From positions 1 to 64,000 of the forward strand of contig CBINGZ010000002.1 in assembly GCA_966250335.1 (NCBI GenBank): a stretch of DNA of 64,000 nt. Direction: 5' to 3'. The stretch comes from OLB7 sp966250335. GTDB lineage: Bacteria; Bacteroidota; Ignavibacteria; OLB7. A program made the position numbers and the translations under genes. Shown here piece by piece: positions 38,892-47,019 of this stretch (the first letter of the stretch is position 1; each line of letters starts with the position of its first letter). A model generated the notes under the pieces. The model was not told where the DNA came from. It saw nothing but the letters and a program-made list of their open reading frames with translations, and made no database searches.

Positions 38892-38923
38892 CAAATATAG
38901 GGTATACGAGGGAATGGGGGCAA
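38892..38923 (-). promoter_or_regulatory. Bacteroidota-type promoter of rpsA
   Basis: On the minus strand TATATTTG (38899-38892) is an exact match to the TAnnTTTG element. TTG lies 21 bases upstream (38923-38921). Transcription should start near 38885, just before the leader hairpin. Confidence 0.65.
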
Positions 38924-39004
38924 TGCGGGATTGTGTCGGATTGTCTCGAAATCATCCGGGCGCCGGAGGCCCGTCCGGTCCGGTGACCGCGTGCTTGTTG
39001 TCGT

Positions 39005-39035
39005 TTTGTACCGCGATATATAACCGATATATTCG
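39005..39035 (+). promoter_or_regulatory. Bacteroidota-type promoter for the 151-aa secreted protein
   Basis: TTTG (39005-39008), a 19-base spacer and TATATTCG (39028-39035) fit the TTTG-N19-TAnnTTTG consensus with one mismatch. The start codon follows about 70 bases downstream. Confidence 0.55.
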
Positions 39036-39104
39036 GCTCGGTCTTGGACGGAGGATCGGAGGGCGCAAGCGCGCCGGTTTCACATATTTCACGGAGTTCC
39101 AGCT

Positions 39105-39560
39105 ATGGGAGCGATGAAAGATCTTGCGGATCGTACGAGAAGAGCCCGATACCTCGTCGCCGTTGCTCTCGGCGTCGGATGTATCACATCGACGGCATTG
39201 ACGAATCAGGCGGAGCTGGGTGTGGAACGGAAGTTCGAAACGGGAGAATGCTTCGAAGGAAGCGAGAGGTCCGCCTGGTATTCGCTTACCCATTATGTAA
39301 TGGGCATTCCTATCCGCATCGAAGGCGTTGGATGCGACGGGAAGCTGTACGATGTGGACCTGCTGGGGAAGGTTGTCACGGTGAGCCAGGATCCGACGAC
39401 CACCCCCGATCATACCGGGAATTGCGGCGCCGGACCATGGTATGCCCAGATTAGAAGCACGTCCTCCAAGATCCCTGTCTGGATTGGAGGGAAAGGGTGC
39501 AATGGTACGTTCTACGAAGTCTCCGTCACGATTCCTGTAACCGGTGCGGGACTCCAATGA
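39105..39560 (+). CDS. Small secreted protein with two Cys-Gly repeats
   Basis: I do not recognise this 151-aa family. An N-terminal hydrophobic stretch (residues 17-33) after basic residues looks like a signal peptide. The mature protein consists of two tandem units of about 45 residues: GECFEGS to IPIRIEGVGCDGKLYDVDL, and GNCGAGP to IPVWIGGKGCNGTFYEVSV. Each unit has two cysteines in matching places (GxC and GxGCxGxxYxV), which suggests one disulfide per unit and a small duplicated beta fold. GGAG lies eight bases before the ATG. It has its own promoter and stands alone. Confidence 0.7.
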   Translation: MGAMKDLADRTRRARYLVAVALGVGCITSTALTNQAELGVERKFETGECFEGSERSAWYSLTHYVMGIPIRIEGVGCDGKLYDVDLLGKVVTVSQDPTTTPDHTGNCGAGPWYAQIRSTSSKIPVWIGGKGCNGTFYEVSVTIPVTGAGLQ

Positions 39561-39845
39561 GAATACACTTCGGTCTGCCGATCGTCCTTGTCCCGTTGCC
39601 CATTGGCGGCACTCTTCCCTCTTCGACCCGGCCGCCGAACAGCTGCTACCGGTCGTTTGTCGGATTTCTTCCCTATTGATCGTTCATCCGGTTGGTGAAG
39701 AATTCCCGGCTCCCGTTCCCGGCGTTCCGTTATGTAGGGAAACGGGAGTTCAGATCGCGGGGAGTATATTCCCGGCAGGCAGGACCCCCTCCCTCGCCGA
39801 AACTCCATGCTCCGCAGGCGTTCACGAACCTTCCACGAAACCGTC

Positions 39846-40655
39846 ATGCCCCTCCCCTCCTCCGAACGTATCATCCTCACGGGAGCCTCCGCCGGCCTCG
39901 GCCGCGCCATGGCGCTCCTGTATGCCCGGCGCGGCGCCGCGATGGTGCTGACCGCCCGCCGCGGCGACCTTCTCGATACGCTCGCCGCCGAAGTCCGCTC
40001 CCTCGGCGGCAGGGCCGTCACGGTTCAGGGGGATGTGACCGACCCGGCGCTCCCGGCCCGTCTGGTCGAGACGGCCCTGCGCGAGTTCGGAGGGTGGGAT
40101 ACGGTGATCCTGAACGCAGGGGTCAGCGAGCCGCTCTGGGCGCGCGAGTTCGACCTGGAGAGGGTGGAACGGGCGATCGAGGTGAACTATCTGAGCATCG
40201 CGCGGGCGATCGGAGCGCTCCTGCCGGGGATGCTGCGGGAGGGACGGGGGAAAATCGTGGCGGTAAGCTCCCTGGCCGGCTACAGGGGGATGCCGGGATC
40301 GGGAGCCTACAACGCAAGCAAGGCGGCCGTCACGACCCTCATGGAAAGCCTCCGCGCGGAGACGAGAGGGTCGGGGGTGGAGATGATCACGATCGCCCCC
40401 GGATTCGTCCGGACGGCGATGACCGACAAGAACGAGTTCAGCATGCCCTTCCTGATGGAGCCGGAGGAGGCGGCCCGCAGAATGGTCGACGCGATCGACC
40501 GGGGGAGATCCGAATATCGGTTCCCGATCGGAACGTCGCTGGCGGTCAGATTCCTTCAGATCCTTCCCAATGCGATCTATGACCGGCTGGTCTCCTGGGG
40601 ACGCACAAGGGGAGCCCGGATGAAGACCGCCGCCGAGGGAAGGGGAAAAGACTGA
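39846..40655 (+). CDS. Short-chain dehydrogenase/reductase
   Basis: This NAD(P)-dependent SDR of about 269 aa has all classical elements: TGASAGLG cofactor loop (residues 12-19), GDVTD (62-66), NAG (90-92), catalytic Ser141/142, Tyr155 and Lys159 (YNASK), and PGFVRT after the active site. I prefer the ATG at 39846, where homology begins; an upstream ATG at 39807 would add 13 unlikely residues. The substrate cannot be read from the sequence. A ketosphinganine- or ketoceramide-type reductase is conceivable given the sphingolipid enzyme 10 kb away, but that is speculation. It converges with the next gene, with only 4 bases between stops. Confidence 0.85.
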   Translation: MPLPSSERIILTGASAGLGRAMALLYARRGAAMVLTARRGDLLDTLAAEVRSLGGRAVTVQGDVTDPALPARLVETALREFGGWDTVILNAGVSEPLWAREFDLERVERAIEVNYLSIARAIGALLPGMLREGRGKIVAVSSLAGYRGMPGSGAYNASKAAVTTLMESLRAETRGSGVEMITIAPGFVRTAMTDKNEFSMPFLMEPEEAARRMVDAIDRGRSEYRFPIGTSLAVRFLQILPNAIYDRLVSWGRTRGARMKTAAEGRGKD

Positions 40656-40659
40656 ACGA

Positions 40660-41409
40660 TCAGCTCCCCCTCTCCATCCTCCGGATCGACTCCATGATCT
40701 CCTGCATGCAGCCGGCGAGATCCGCATCCACCATGTTCCGGGAGAAGCGGAGAATCCCCCAGGCTCCCTCCCCCTCCGAATCGACGCCGCTCCCTTCCCG
40801 CAGCCGTGAGCTCTCTCCCCGCGCCCCTTCCCGATCGATTACGATGCCGAGGGCTCCCCTCCCGCTGAAGAGGGCGAAATCGACCTCCATCACCATGCCG
40901 TCGCTCTTCATCAGATATTTCCGCTCGGCGTCGAGTTCCCGAAGCTCGCGCCACAGCTTCTCGTCGCCGGGGGGACCGGTGAAGAGATCGTTGATGTCGA
41001 CGGCGCGGAAGAGGCGCTCGCGGGTGGTCCGTATGAAGGTGACCCGGCGCGGACGGCGGCTGAGAATCGGTCGTTCGAGAGGATGGATATCCTCCACATG
41101 GAGGACATGGTACGTCTCCTCGGCGGCCGGATGATCCGGCTCGTCGGGAATAAGATCGCATCGGGTACATATCGAGAGGGCGCGGACGTTCGCGCACAGC
41201 TCGACCGCCCCCGGCAGCCCGTCGGTGATCGACGACGTCTGGTAGAGCGCGAGAGCGTTCGTCTCCCGGATCGCCCCGACGCTCAGGGAGCGACCGAGTG
41301 CCCGCTCCGGAATCCTGTACCACCCCTGCGTCCGGAAACGCTCGAGGTCGATATCGTTCGTGACGACCGCAACGAGCGCGTCACGCCGGTTTCTGCGTTG
41401 GGTGTTCAT
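40660..41409 (-). CDS. DUF559-like endonuclease-fold protein, probably degenerate
   Basis: This 249-aa protein resembles a family of bacterial proteins with an N-terminal recognition-like domain (VAVVTNDIDLERFRTQGWYRIPERA, VTFIRTTRERLFRAVDINDLF) and a C-terminal VSR/DUF559 endonuclease fold (LWRELRELDAERKYLM, MEVDFALFSGRGALGIVID, WGILRFSRNMV). In active relatives as I remember them, the IE-DG--H stretch provides catalytic residues; here it reads IDREGARGESS without the His, so nuclease activity is doubtful. It is cytoplasmic by sequence. It converges on the SDR gene, and I see no methylase or partner nearby. Confidence 0.55.
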   Translation of the reverse strand: MNTQRRNRRDALVAVVTNDIDLERFRTQGWYRIPERALGRSLSVGAIRETNALALYQTSSITDGLPGAVELCANVRALSICTRCDLIPDEPDHPAAEETYHVLHVEDIHPLERPILSRRPRRVTFIRTTRERLFRAVDINDLFTGPPGDEKLWRELRELDAERKYLMKSDGMVMEVDFALFSGRGALGIVIDREGARGESSRLREGSGVDSEGEGAWGILRFSRNMVDADLAGCMQEIMESIRRMERGS

Positions 41410-41582
41410 GGCCTGTGGCGGTGAAATATTGCGTCGCGCCGGGTTCCGAACGAATGACCCCGGAACGTATCGCGGCCGGAATGTACGGAATCGACCGCGC
41501 GAAATAAAGACCCGCTCTCTTCATACCCCGACGGACCGCCCGACGTCCCCCGGAGCGGAACCCCGGGGTGAAGATCCTTCTC

Positions 41583-42302
41583 TCAATAGCCGAACCGCAG
41601 ATCCATGTTGATGTCGAACGTCCTTAACGTCTGCGCGGTGACGCCCGCCCTGTAGAGGAACATGACCTCCACGCGGCAGGTGACCACCCGGCGAACCCTG
41701 TCGATCGAGATCACCTGCACGGTGCCGCTGCTGACCTTGTTCTCATCCTCATCACCGGTCTTCAGGTACTTGAGCGGAGAGCCCGAGCCTGTCGGACGGA
41801 TGCTGATCATCGCTCCCGCCTTCACCTCGGGATCGCCGACGAGCTCGGCCACCGCGAGATCCTTCAGCTTCATCGCCGGCACGTTGACCCGGATCGTCTT
41901 CACATCGTATCCCGACCAGCCGGTGTTCATCTTGCTGATGGTCTCCGGGATCGTCGCGCTCATCTCGAACCCGAGAAGATCCTCCGAGGTGTTCGGTCCG
42001 CTCCGGGCGGTCGAGGGGAGGACCTTGATGGTGAACTCCGTCGTATCGAACTCCGGCGTCGAGGGCTGGGCGTTGTTGAGGATATTGAAGATGAGCCCTC
42101 CCTCATGGACGTTCTCGCTCGTCCGCAGACGGGAGGGGGGACAATCGCCGCACGGCTCCCCCGATTTCTCCTCGTTCGGGATGAACGGTATATCGCGAGG
42201 GATCACCTTGCCGGTTGAAGGGTCGACGGCAACATCCTTGCACGATACAAGCATGAACGACACGCCCAGAAGGAGCAGGGCTCCCCGGACGAACGTCCCC
42301 AT
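41583..42302 (-). CDS. Lipoprotein of unknown function downstream of anti-sigma gene
   Basis: The protein of 239 aa begins at the ATG at 42302, giving a signal peptide with lipobox FMLVSC; the frame is open upstream to 42332 but that start adds a charged segment. The mature protein has a Pro-rich, Cys-containing stretch (GEPCGDCPPS) and a beta-rich body (FEMSATIPETISKMNTGWSGYDVKTIRVNVPAMKLKDL, then VQVISIDRVRRVVTCRVEVMFLYRAG) that may be a single-domain beta sandwich. It follows the anti-sigma/barrel gene by 114 bases in the same direction and is probably in that operon. I do not know the family. Confidence 0.7.
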   Translation of the reverse strand: MGTFVRGALLLLGVSFMLVSCKDVAVDPSTGKVIPRDIPFIPNEEKSGEPCGDCPPSRLRTSENVHEGGLIFNILNNAQPSTPEFDTTEFTIKVLPSTARSGPNTSEDLLGFEMSATIPETISKMNTGWSGYDVKTIRVNVPAMKLKDLAVAELVGDPEVKAGAMISIRPTGSGSPLKYLKTGDEDENKVSSGTVQVISIDRVRRVVTCRVEVMFLYRAGVTAQTLRTFDINMDLRFGY

Positions 42303-42416
42303 CAGTTCAGACAGCGGTCTCCGAATGCACATTGCCGTACGTTGCGAAATATATGGTTGAGCGATAGATCGATATCCCTGAACGGCTCTCCTGCGGCGCC
42401 GTTCCCGGCCGGCTCC

Positions 42417-43850
42417 CTAGAACGGATCGGTAAGATCGAATTTCTTCTCCAGACCGGCGGTGAAGCCGTACCGTCCGGAGAAGAGCTGCTGGTTGTTGAA
42501 CGTGTAGAGAAGCGACGACGCCTCGAACGCCGGCGTGATCGAGAACCCGTATCCCAGATCGGCCGCGGCGGCAAGCCTGAAGCGGAGGAGCGGCCCGGCC
42601 TCCGTGTAGGCGCCGGTCATCTGGAAGTACGGCTCCATCTCGACCAGCGGAATACGCCCCGGATAGGTGTAGCGGACCGCCAGCCCCAGCCAGTTGTACA
42701 TCGGCTTCTGATCGATCGCCAGCGTGTCCGAGCTGTTCACGAAGAGGGTCTGCGCGTAACGTTCGGCGCCCGCCTCGGCCCCCACGTAGAGAGCTCCTCC
42801 CACGTCGAAATATGCGCCGAACGCCATGTTCTCCAGCGTGCCGCGGGGGGTTGCCCGCGCCCGCGTCTCGAACGCGGAGGTCGTGAACATATACCGTCCT
42901 TCCAGAATCATGTTCTCTTCTCCGGCGCTCGATCTGTTATCCTGCGGCTCGGACATCGGCGCGCGAATATATCCGGCGGGGAGCTCGGCTTCCCGGATGA
43001 TCCGGTCGGTATGAGCGGCATCGGCAGGAGGAAGAAGATCCTCGCTCCGCAGCTCGACCGGCACGATCTCCGGAGCCGGGATCGCGGCGGCCGGTTCCGT
43101 TGCCTCATCATTGCTCCGCTCCTGGGTTCCCTGCGCCGAGCGAGCGCGCTTCCCGTCGCCGTCGGCGCTCCCTTCAGGAATCGTGTTGATGCTCCCTCCC
43201 CCGATGCTTCTGCTCGTGCCGCGCGAACCCGATCGCATCGAAGCGACGTCGGCATTCGACTCGCGAGGCGATACGGCAGCGTTCTGCGCGACGGAGAGAT
43301 TCAGATCGGAACGTCCCGCATCGGAACGGTTCATGTCGACACGACCCGCATCGGAATGCCCCGCGTTCGAACGACCCGCCGCCGGACCCGATATAACACT
43401 CTCTCCCGTCCCTTCTCCCTTCCCGGCAACCGCCGGCGCCGTGACCGATCGATCCTCCCGGACGATCCTCCCATCCCCCGCCACGACCGTCTCTCCGTCA
43501 CCCGTCGCCAGATATACCCCGCCGCCGGCCAGAAGCGCTCCGACCAGAAACGCGGCGAGCATCGACCCGAACTTGCCGAACCATCCGGTCGTCAGCAGGC
43601 TCCCACCGGTGCTCGCGGCGCCGCCGCTCATCAGCGGCGTCAGCCCCAGACCGGCCATCAGCGACTTCTCCACGAACGCCGGAGGCATGAACGCCTCCCG
43701 ATCGGATCTGACGGCATCCCCCATGCTGATGAACTGCCGCAGCTCCGACCGCAGCTCCGGATGACGCGCCATCTCGTCGAACAGCCGCTGCTCCGTCTCC
43801 GCGTCGAGCGTGCCGTCGATATATTCCAGGATCAGTTCACTCTGAGTCAT
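42417..43850 (-). CDS. Anti-sigma factor fused to an outer-membrane beta-barrel
   Basis: The 477-aa protein starts with an anti-sigma-like cytoplasmic helical domain (ELILEYIDGTLDAETEQRLFDEMARHPELRSEL), lacking the zinc-binding HxxxCxxC motif. One membrane helix follows at about residues 95-115. Next is a low-complexity periplasmic linker of roughly 200 residues with repeats of AGRSD/AGHSD type. From about residue 320 the rest looks like a small outer-membrane barrel (strands of alternating aromatic residues, ending KKFDLTDPF with a terminal Phe). Such a protein would cross both membranes. A family of dual membrane-spanning anti-sigma factors (Dma) with this plan is known in Bacteroides. The sigma factor gene lies 81 bases upstream. 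Confidence 0.75.
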   Translation of the reverse strand: MTQSELILEYIDGTLDAETEQRLFDEMARHPELRSELRQFISMGDAVRSDREAFMPPAFVEKSLMAGLGLTPLMSGGAASTGGSLLTTGWFGKFGSMLAAFLVGALLAGGGVYLATGDGETVVAGDGRIVREDRSVTAPAVAGKGEGTGESVISGPAAGRSNAGHSDAGRVDMNRSDAGRSDLNLSVAQNAAVSPRESNADVASMRSGSRGTSRSIGGGSINTIPEGSADGDGKRARSAQGTQERSNDEATEPAAAIPAPEIVPVELRSEDLLPPADAAHTDRIIREAELPAGYIRAPMSEPQDNRSSAGEENMILEGRYMFTTSAFETRARATPRGTLENMAFGAYFDVGGALYVGAEAGAERYAQTLFVNSSDTLAIDQKPMYNWLGLAVRYTYPGRIPLVEMEPYFQMTGAYTEAGPLLRFRLAAAADLGYGFSITPAFEASSLLYTFNNQQLFSGRYGFTAGLEKKFDLTDPF

Positions 43851-43931
43851 AATGCTTCTCGGTTCTCAATGTTCTCGCTCCGGTCGCCGCTCGTCCCCCC
43901 GGACCCGCTCCGGTTCGAGCCTCACCGCCTC

Positions 43932-44513
43932 TCACTCGCCGCGCTCATGCGCCTCCTCCAGATAGGGGGAGAGTATCTTCCGCAGTCTGTCCTTCGCCCT
44001 GTAGATGTGGATCTTCACGCTCGCCAGGGTCTGTCCGGTGATCTCCGCAATCTCCTGATAGCTCAACCCGTCGTACTCACGCAGCACGAACGCCTCCCGA
44101 TGGTTGATCGGCAGCAGCTCCAGCGCCGTCTTCACCAGCTCGGCCAGCTCGATATTCTCATGGTTCGGCTGGTAGGCGATCTGATGAAAATCCTCCACCG
44201 CCGTCGTCGGCTTCTGGTCGCGGATCGCGTTCAGACAGAGATTGCGCGCGGTGGTGAAGATATAGGCCGAGACGTTCTGAACCTTCCGTTCGGAGTTCAG
44301 ACACTGCTGGTAGACCCGGATGAACGTCTCCTGGAAGATGTCGTTCGCCCGCTCCTTGTCCCCCACCAGCCGGAGCGAATAGGCGTAGATCCTGCCGCGA
44401 AACCGCGTGTAGAGCTCCACAAACGCCTCCTTCCTCCCGCCGCAGAGCAGAGAGAAGAGTTCTTCGTCGGTATAGCGGGCGTATCTGCTTTCCATGAGGA
44501 GTTCTTCGGGCAC
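43932..44513 (-). CDS. ECF-type RNA polymerase sigma factor
   Basis: This 193-aa extracytoplasmic-function sigma factor has region 2 (LYTRFRGRIYAYSLRLVGDKERANDIFQETFIRVYQ) and region 4 (LELLPINHREAFVLREYDGLSYQEIAEITGQTLASVKIHIYRAKDRLRKIL) with a helix-turn-helix; region 3 is absent as expected. The frame starts with GTG at 44513; an ATG at 44495 would give a slightly shorter form. Its likely partner is the membrane anti-sigma/barrel protein encoded immediately downstream. The divergent methyltransferase gene starts 79 bases away, so the two share the intergenic region. Confidence 0.92.
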   Translation of the reverse strand: MPEELLMESRYARYTDEELFSLLCGGRKEAFVELYTRFRGRIYAYSLRLVGDKERANDIFQETFIRVYQQCLNSERKVQNVSAYIFTTARNLCLNAIRDQKPTTAVEDFHQIAYQPNHENIELAELVKTALELLPINHREAFVLREYDGLSYQEIAEITGQTLASVKIHIYRAKDRLRKILSPYLEEAHERGE

Positions 44514-44592
44514 GGTTGGGACACCTCACCCGGCCGTAAGTTACGCTCCGCGGCCGTGCCCCGTCTCGGCCGAACTTCATACCTTGAGCCCC

Positions 44593-45444
44593 ATGAAAGA
44601 TCCGACCGCAACAGCTCCGTTCGATACCGTGGCGCGCGATTACGACACCGCGTTCACCGATACTCCCCTGGGACGACGGCAGCGCGATATCGTCCGGAGA
44701 TACGTCGGGGGGCTGGTCCGGCCCGGTTGCAGGGTGCTGGAACTGAACTGCGGGACGGGGGCCGATGCGGTCTGGCTGGCGGGGCTGGGGGCGGAGGTCG
44801 TCGCCACCGATATCTCGCCGGAGATGATCAGGGTCGCCCGGGAGAAGGCGCTGCACGCGGGGTGTTCGGGGAGCATATCGCATTATGTCATGAGTATCGA
44901 GGAGTTCACGGCGGGGAGCGTTCCGGTCGAAGGTCGGTTCGATCTCGTCTTCTCCAACTTCGACGGGCTCAACTGCGTGGCCGATCCGGGGGGGATGCCG
45001 CAGGCTTTGCGGCGTCTGCTTCGTCCGGGGGGGGATGCGGTTCTCGTCTTCATGAATCCGGTCTGCGCGGTCGAGATTCTCTATCTCCTCCTTCGGGGGC
45101 GATGGGGATCGGCGTTTCAGCGGCTTCGTCGGGACGGGCTTCCGGTGCATATCGGGGGGGGATACATGCTGCGGACCTATTTCCATTCGATACGGGGGAT
45201 GAAGAAAACATTTTCGGGGGGGTTCGTGTTACGGAGGGTTGAGGCGGTGGGGCTTTCTTCTCCGCCTACCTTTATGCGGGGGGTGTTCGAGAAGATGGAG
45301 AGGTTGTTCAGAGCCTTGTATCCTCTTGAGGATGCTCTTTCTGCGATGTCTCCGTTCAATCGGGTGGGGGATCATGTGATGATGCATTTCACGCTTGGGG
45401 GCGGAAGAGAAATAAACAGGGAGTCACAGAGGGCACAGAGATAA
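44593..45444 (+). CDS. Class I SAM-dependent methyltransferase
   Basis: The 283-aa protein has the AdoMet-binding motif I VLELNCGTGADAVWLAGLG (residues about 48-66), motif II VVATDIS and the FDLVFSNFDGLNCV segment of motif IV. I start at the ATG at 44593, where methyltransferase homology begins; the frame is open upstream over the sigma factor promoter region. The substrate is unknown. The C-terminal half resembles lipid or quinone methyltransferases only loosely. Codon use here (many GGG/GGGG runs, T-ending codons) differs a little from flanking genes. The radical SAM gene follows after 18 bases, so they form an operon. Confidence 0.82.
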   Translation: MKDPTATAPFDTVARDYDTAFTDTPLGRRQRDIVRRYVGGLVRPGCRVLELNCGTGADAVWLAGLGAEVVATDISPEMIRVAREKALHAGCSGSISHYVMSIEEFTAGSVPVEGRFDLVFSNFDGLNCVADPGGMPQALRRLLRPGGDAVLVFMNPVCAVEILYLLLRGRWGSAFQRLRRDGLPVHIGGGYMLRTYFHSIRGMKKTFSGGFVLRRVEAVGLSSPPTFMRGVFEKMERLFRALYPLEDALSAMSPFNRVGDHVMMHFTLGGGREINRESQRAQR

Positions 45445-45462
45445 GAGAAGAGAGAGAGAAGA

Positions 45463-46881
45463 ATGAGAGTGTTGTTGACTCATGGCTATTTTCTGAATGA
45501 GGATCCTCGGGAGCAGGCGATTATGAAGCCGTATGCTCCGCTGGGGATTCTTTATATCGCTGCGTATCTGGAGGAGAGGGGGCATGATGTGTCGTTGTTC
45601 GATACGACATTTTCATCGAGGGAGGAGTTCCATCGGGTTCTGGTTTCGGGGGGGATCGATGCGATTGGGATATATACGAACCTGATGACGAAACTCAATG
45701 TGCTCCGGATGATCCGCGATATCAGGAATACGCCGGAGCTCGACGGCCTGAAGATCGTTCTGGGGGGGCCGGAGGTTACTCATCATGTCGACGGGTTTCT
45801 GGAGCATGGGGCCGATGTGATCGTGATCGGTGAAGGAGAGGAGACGATGCATGAACTTCTCACCTTCTGGAGCTCCTCCGATGCCCCTCCCGATGGGGTG
45901 CGCGGGATCGCGTTTCGCGGCGCCGGAGGGACCGTTCGTACGGGCGCCCGCGAGCTGCTGAAGAATATCGATGCGCTCCCGATGCCGAAACGCGACGGGA
46001 TCGATCTGACCCGCTACCTGGAGACCTGGCGCGCCCGCCACGGCGGAAGCGCGATCTCGGTCAGCACCATGCGCGGATGTCCCTATTCCTGCCGCTGGTG
46101 CAGCCGCGCCGTCTACGGCGGCAGCTACAGACGCAGATCTCCCCGCCTTGTCGTGGATGAGCTTGTTGCGATCAGGGAACGATACAATCCCGATACGATA
46201 TGGTTCGTGGATGACGTCTTCACCATCAGCCATCGCTGGCTGGAGGAGTTCGCGGCGGAAGTCGCGGCGCGAGGGGCTGCGCTCCCCTACGAATGCATCA
46301 CCCGCGCCGACAGACTCGATGAGCGGGCCGTCGATCTGCTGAAGGAGTCGGGATGCTTCCGCGTCTGGATCGGCGCCGAAAGCGGATCGCAGAACGTTCT
46401 CGATGCGATGGACCGCCGCGTGACCGTCGAACAGGTCAGGTCGATGATCCGACTCAGTCGCGAAAAAGGGATCGAGACCGGAACCTTCATCATGCTCGGG
46501 TATCCGGGCGAGACCGAACGCGATATTCTCGAGACCATCGAACACCTCAAACGCTCCGATCCCGACCAGTACACCGTCACGCTCGCCTACCCGATCACCG
46601 GGACCCCCCTCTACGAGGATGTGGCGGATATCCTTACGAACGTCCCCGAGTGGGCATCCTCCACCGATCGCGATATCGATTTCAAGCGCCCCTACAGCCG
46701 CAGGTATTATCGCCTTGCGATAAGCAGGATTCATAACGAGGTGCAGGCGCACAAGCTTGCGGGGCGTAATTCCCTTCGCCGTTTCGGGCATCGGGCCAAG
46801 GCTCTTGTCGCGACCGTGGGGATGATCTGGGAACGGCGCACAGCCTCGTTCCCGGCGGCGCCGGTCGCCGGTCGGGAATAA
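45463..46881 (+). CDS. B12-binding-domain radical SAM protein
   Basis: The 472-aa protein has an N-terminal cobalamin-binding-like Rossmann domain (residues 1-130, GYFLNEDPREQ to VIVIGEGEETMHELL) without the DxHxxG motif. A radical SAM barrel follows, with the cluster ligands Cys206, Cys210 and Cys213 (MRGCPYSCRWCSR), the Elp3-like features IWFVDDVFT and RVWIGAESGSQNVLDAMDRRVT, and a C-terminal tail. Such enzymes (BchE/PhpK-like group) act in hopanoid, pigment or lipid methylation or cyclisation; the substrate cannot be read here. It is coupled to the upstream methyltransferase. It differs from the MiaB type, as no TRAM domain is seen. Confidence 0.85.
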   Translation: MRVLLTHGYFLNEDPREQAIMKPYAPLGILYIAAYLEERGHDVSLFDTTFSSREEFHRVLVSGGIDAIGIYTNLMTKLNVLRMIRDIRNTPELDGLKIVLGGPEVTHHVDGFLEHGADVIVIGEGEETMHELLTFWSSSDAPPDGVRGIAFRGAGGTVRTGARELLKNIDALPMPKRDGIDLTRYLETWRARHGGSAISVSTMRGCPYSCRWCSRAVYGGSYRRRSPRLVVDELVAIRERYNPDTIWFVDDVFTISHRWLEEFAAEVAARGAALPYECITRADRLDERAVDLLKESGCFRVWIGAESGSQNVLDAMDRRVTVEQVRSMIRLSREKGIETGTFIMLGYPGETERDILETIEHLKRSDPDQYTVTLAYPITGTPLYEDVADILTNVPEWASSTDRDIDFKRPYSRRYYRLAISRIHNEVQAHKLAGRNSLRRFGHRAKALVATVGMIWERRTASFPAAPVAGRE

Positions 46882-47019
46882 ACCGTTCGCTCCGAAAGAT
46901 CGTAGATATGAACGTCGGCCCGCGGGAAATCGTTATGGAGATATGGGCCGATCGATATCTTTCGCGTTGCCGCGGGGCGTCCCGTGTCGCGCGTATAGGC
47001 GCATGAAAGGAACAACGAC

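Noticed and set aside
38613..38894. 93-aa frame in the rpsA leader
   Set aside because: It starts upstream of the predicted transcript start, lacks a ribosome site and is Arg-rich; an untranslated leader explains the region better.
39710..39750. Inverted repeat CTCCCGTTCCC / GGGAAACGGGAG
   Set aside because: It could end the 151-aa gene transcript, but the stem needs a bulge and no T-run follows, so I do not call a terminator.
43300..43400. Short direct repeats of CATCGGAA type
   Set aside because: They encode the Asp/Ser/Arg repeats of the periplasmic linker in the anti-sigma/barrel protein and are not a CRISPR array or mobile element end.
42342..45242. 966-aa open frame on the plus strand
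   Set aside because: It runs antisense to the anti-sigma/barrel and sigma genes and then out of frame through the methyltransferase. None of its sequence resembles a protein family.
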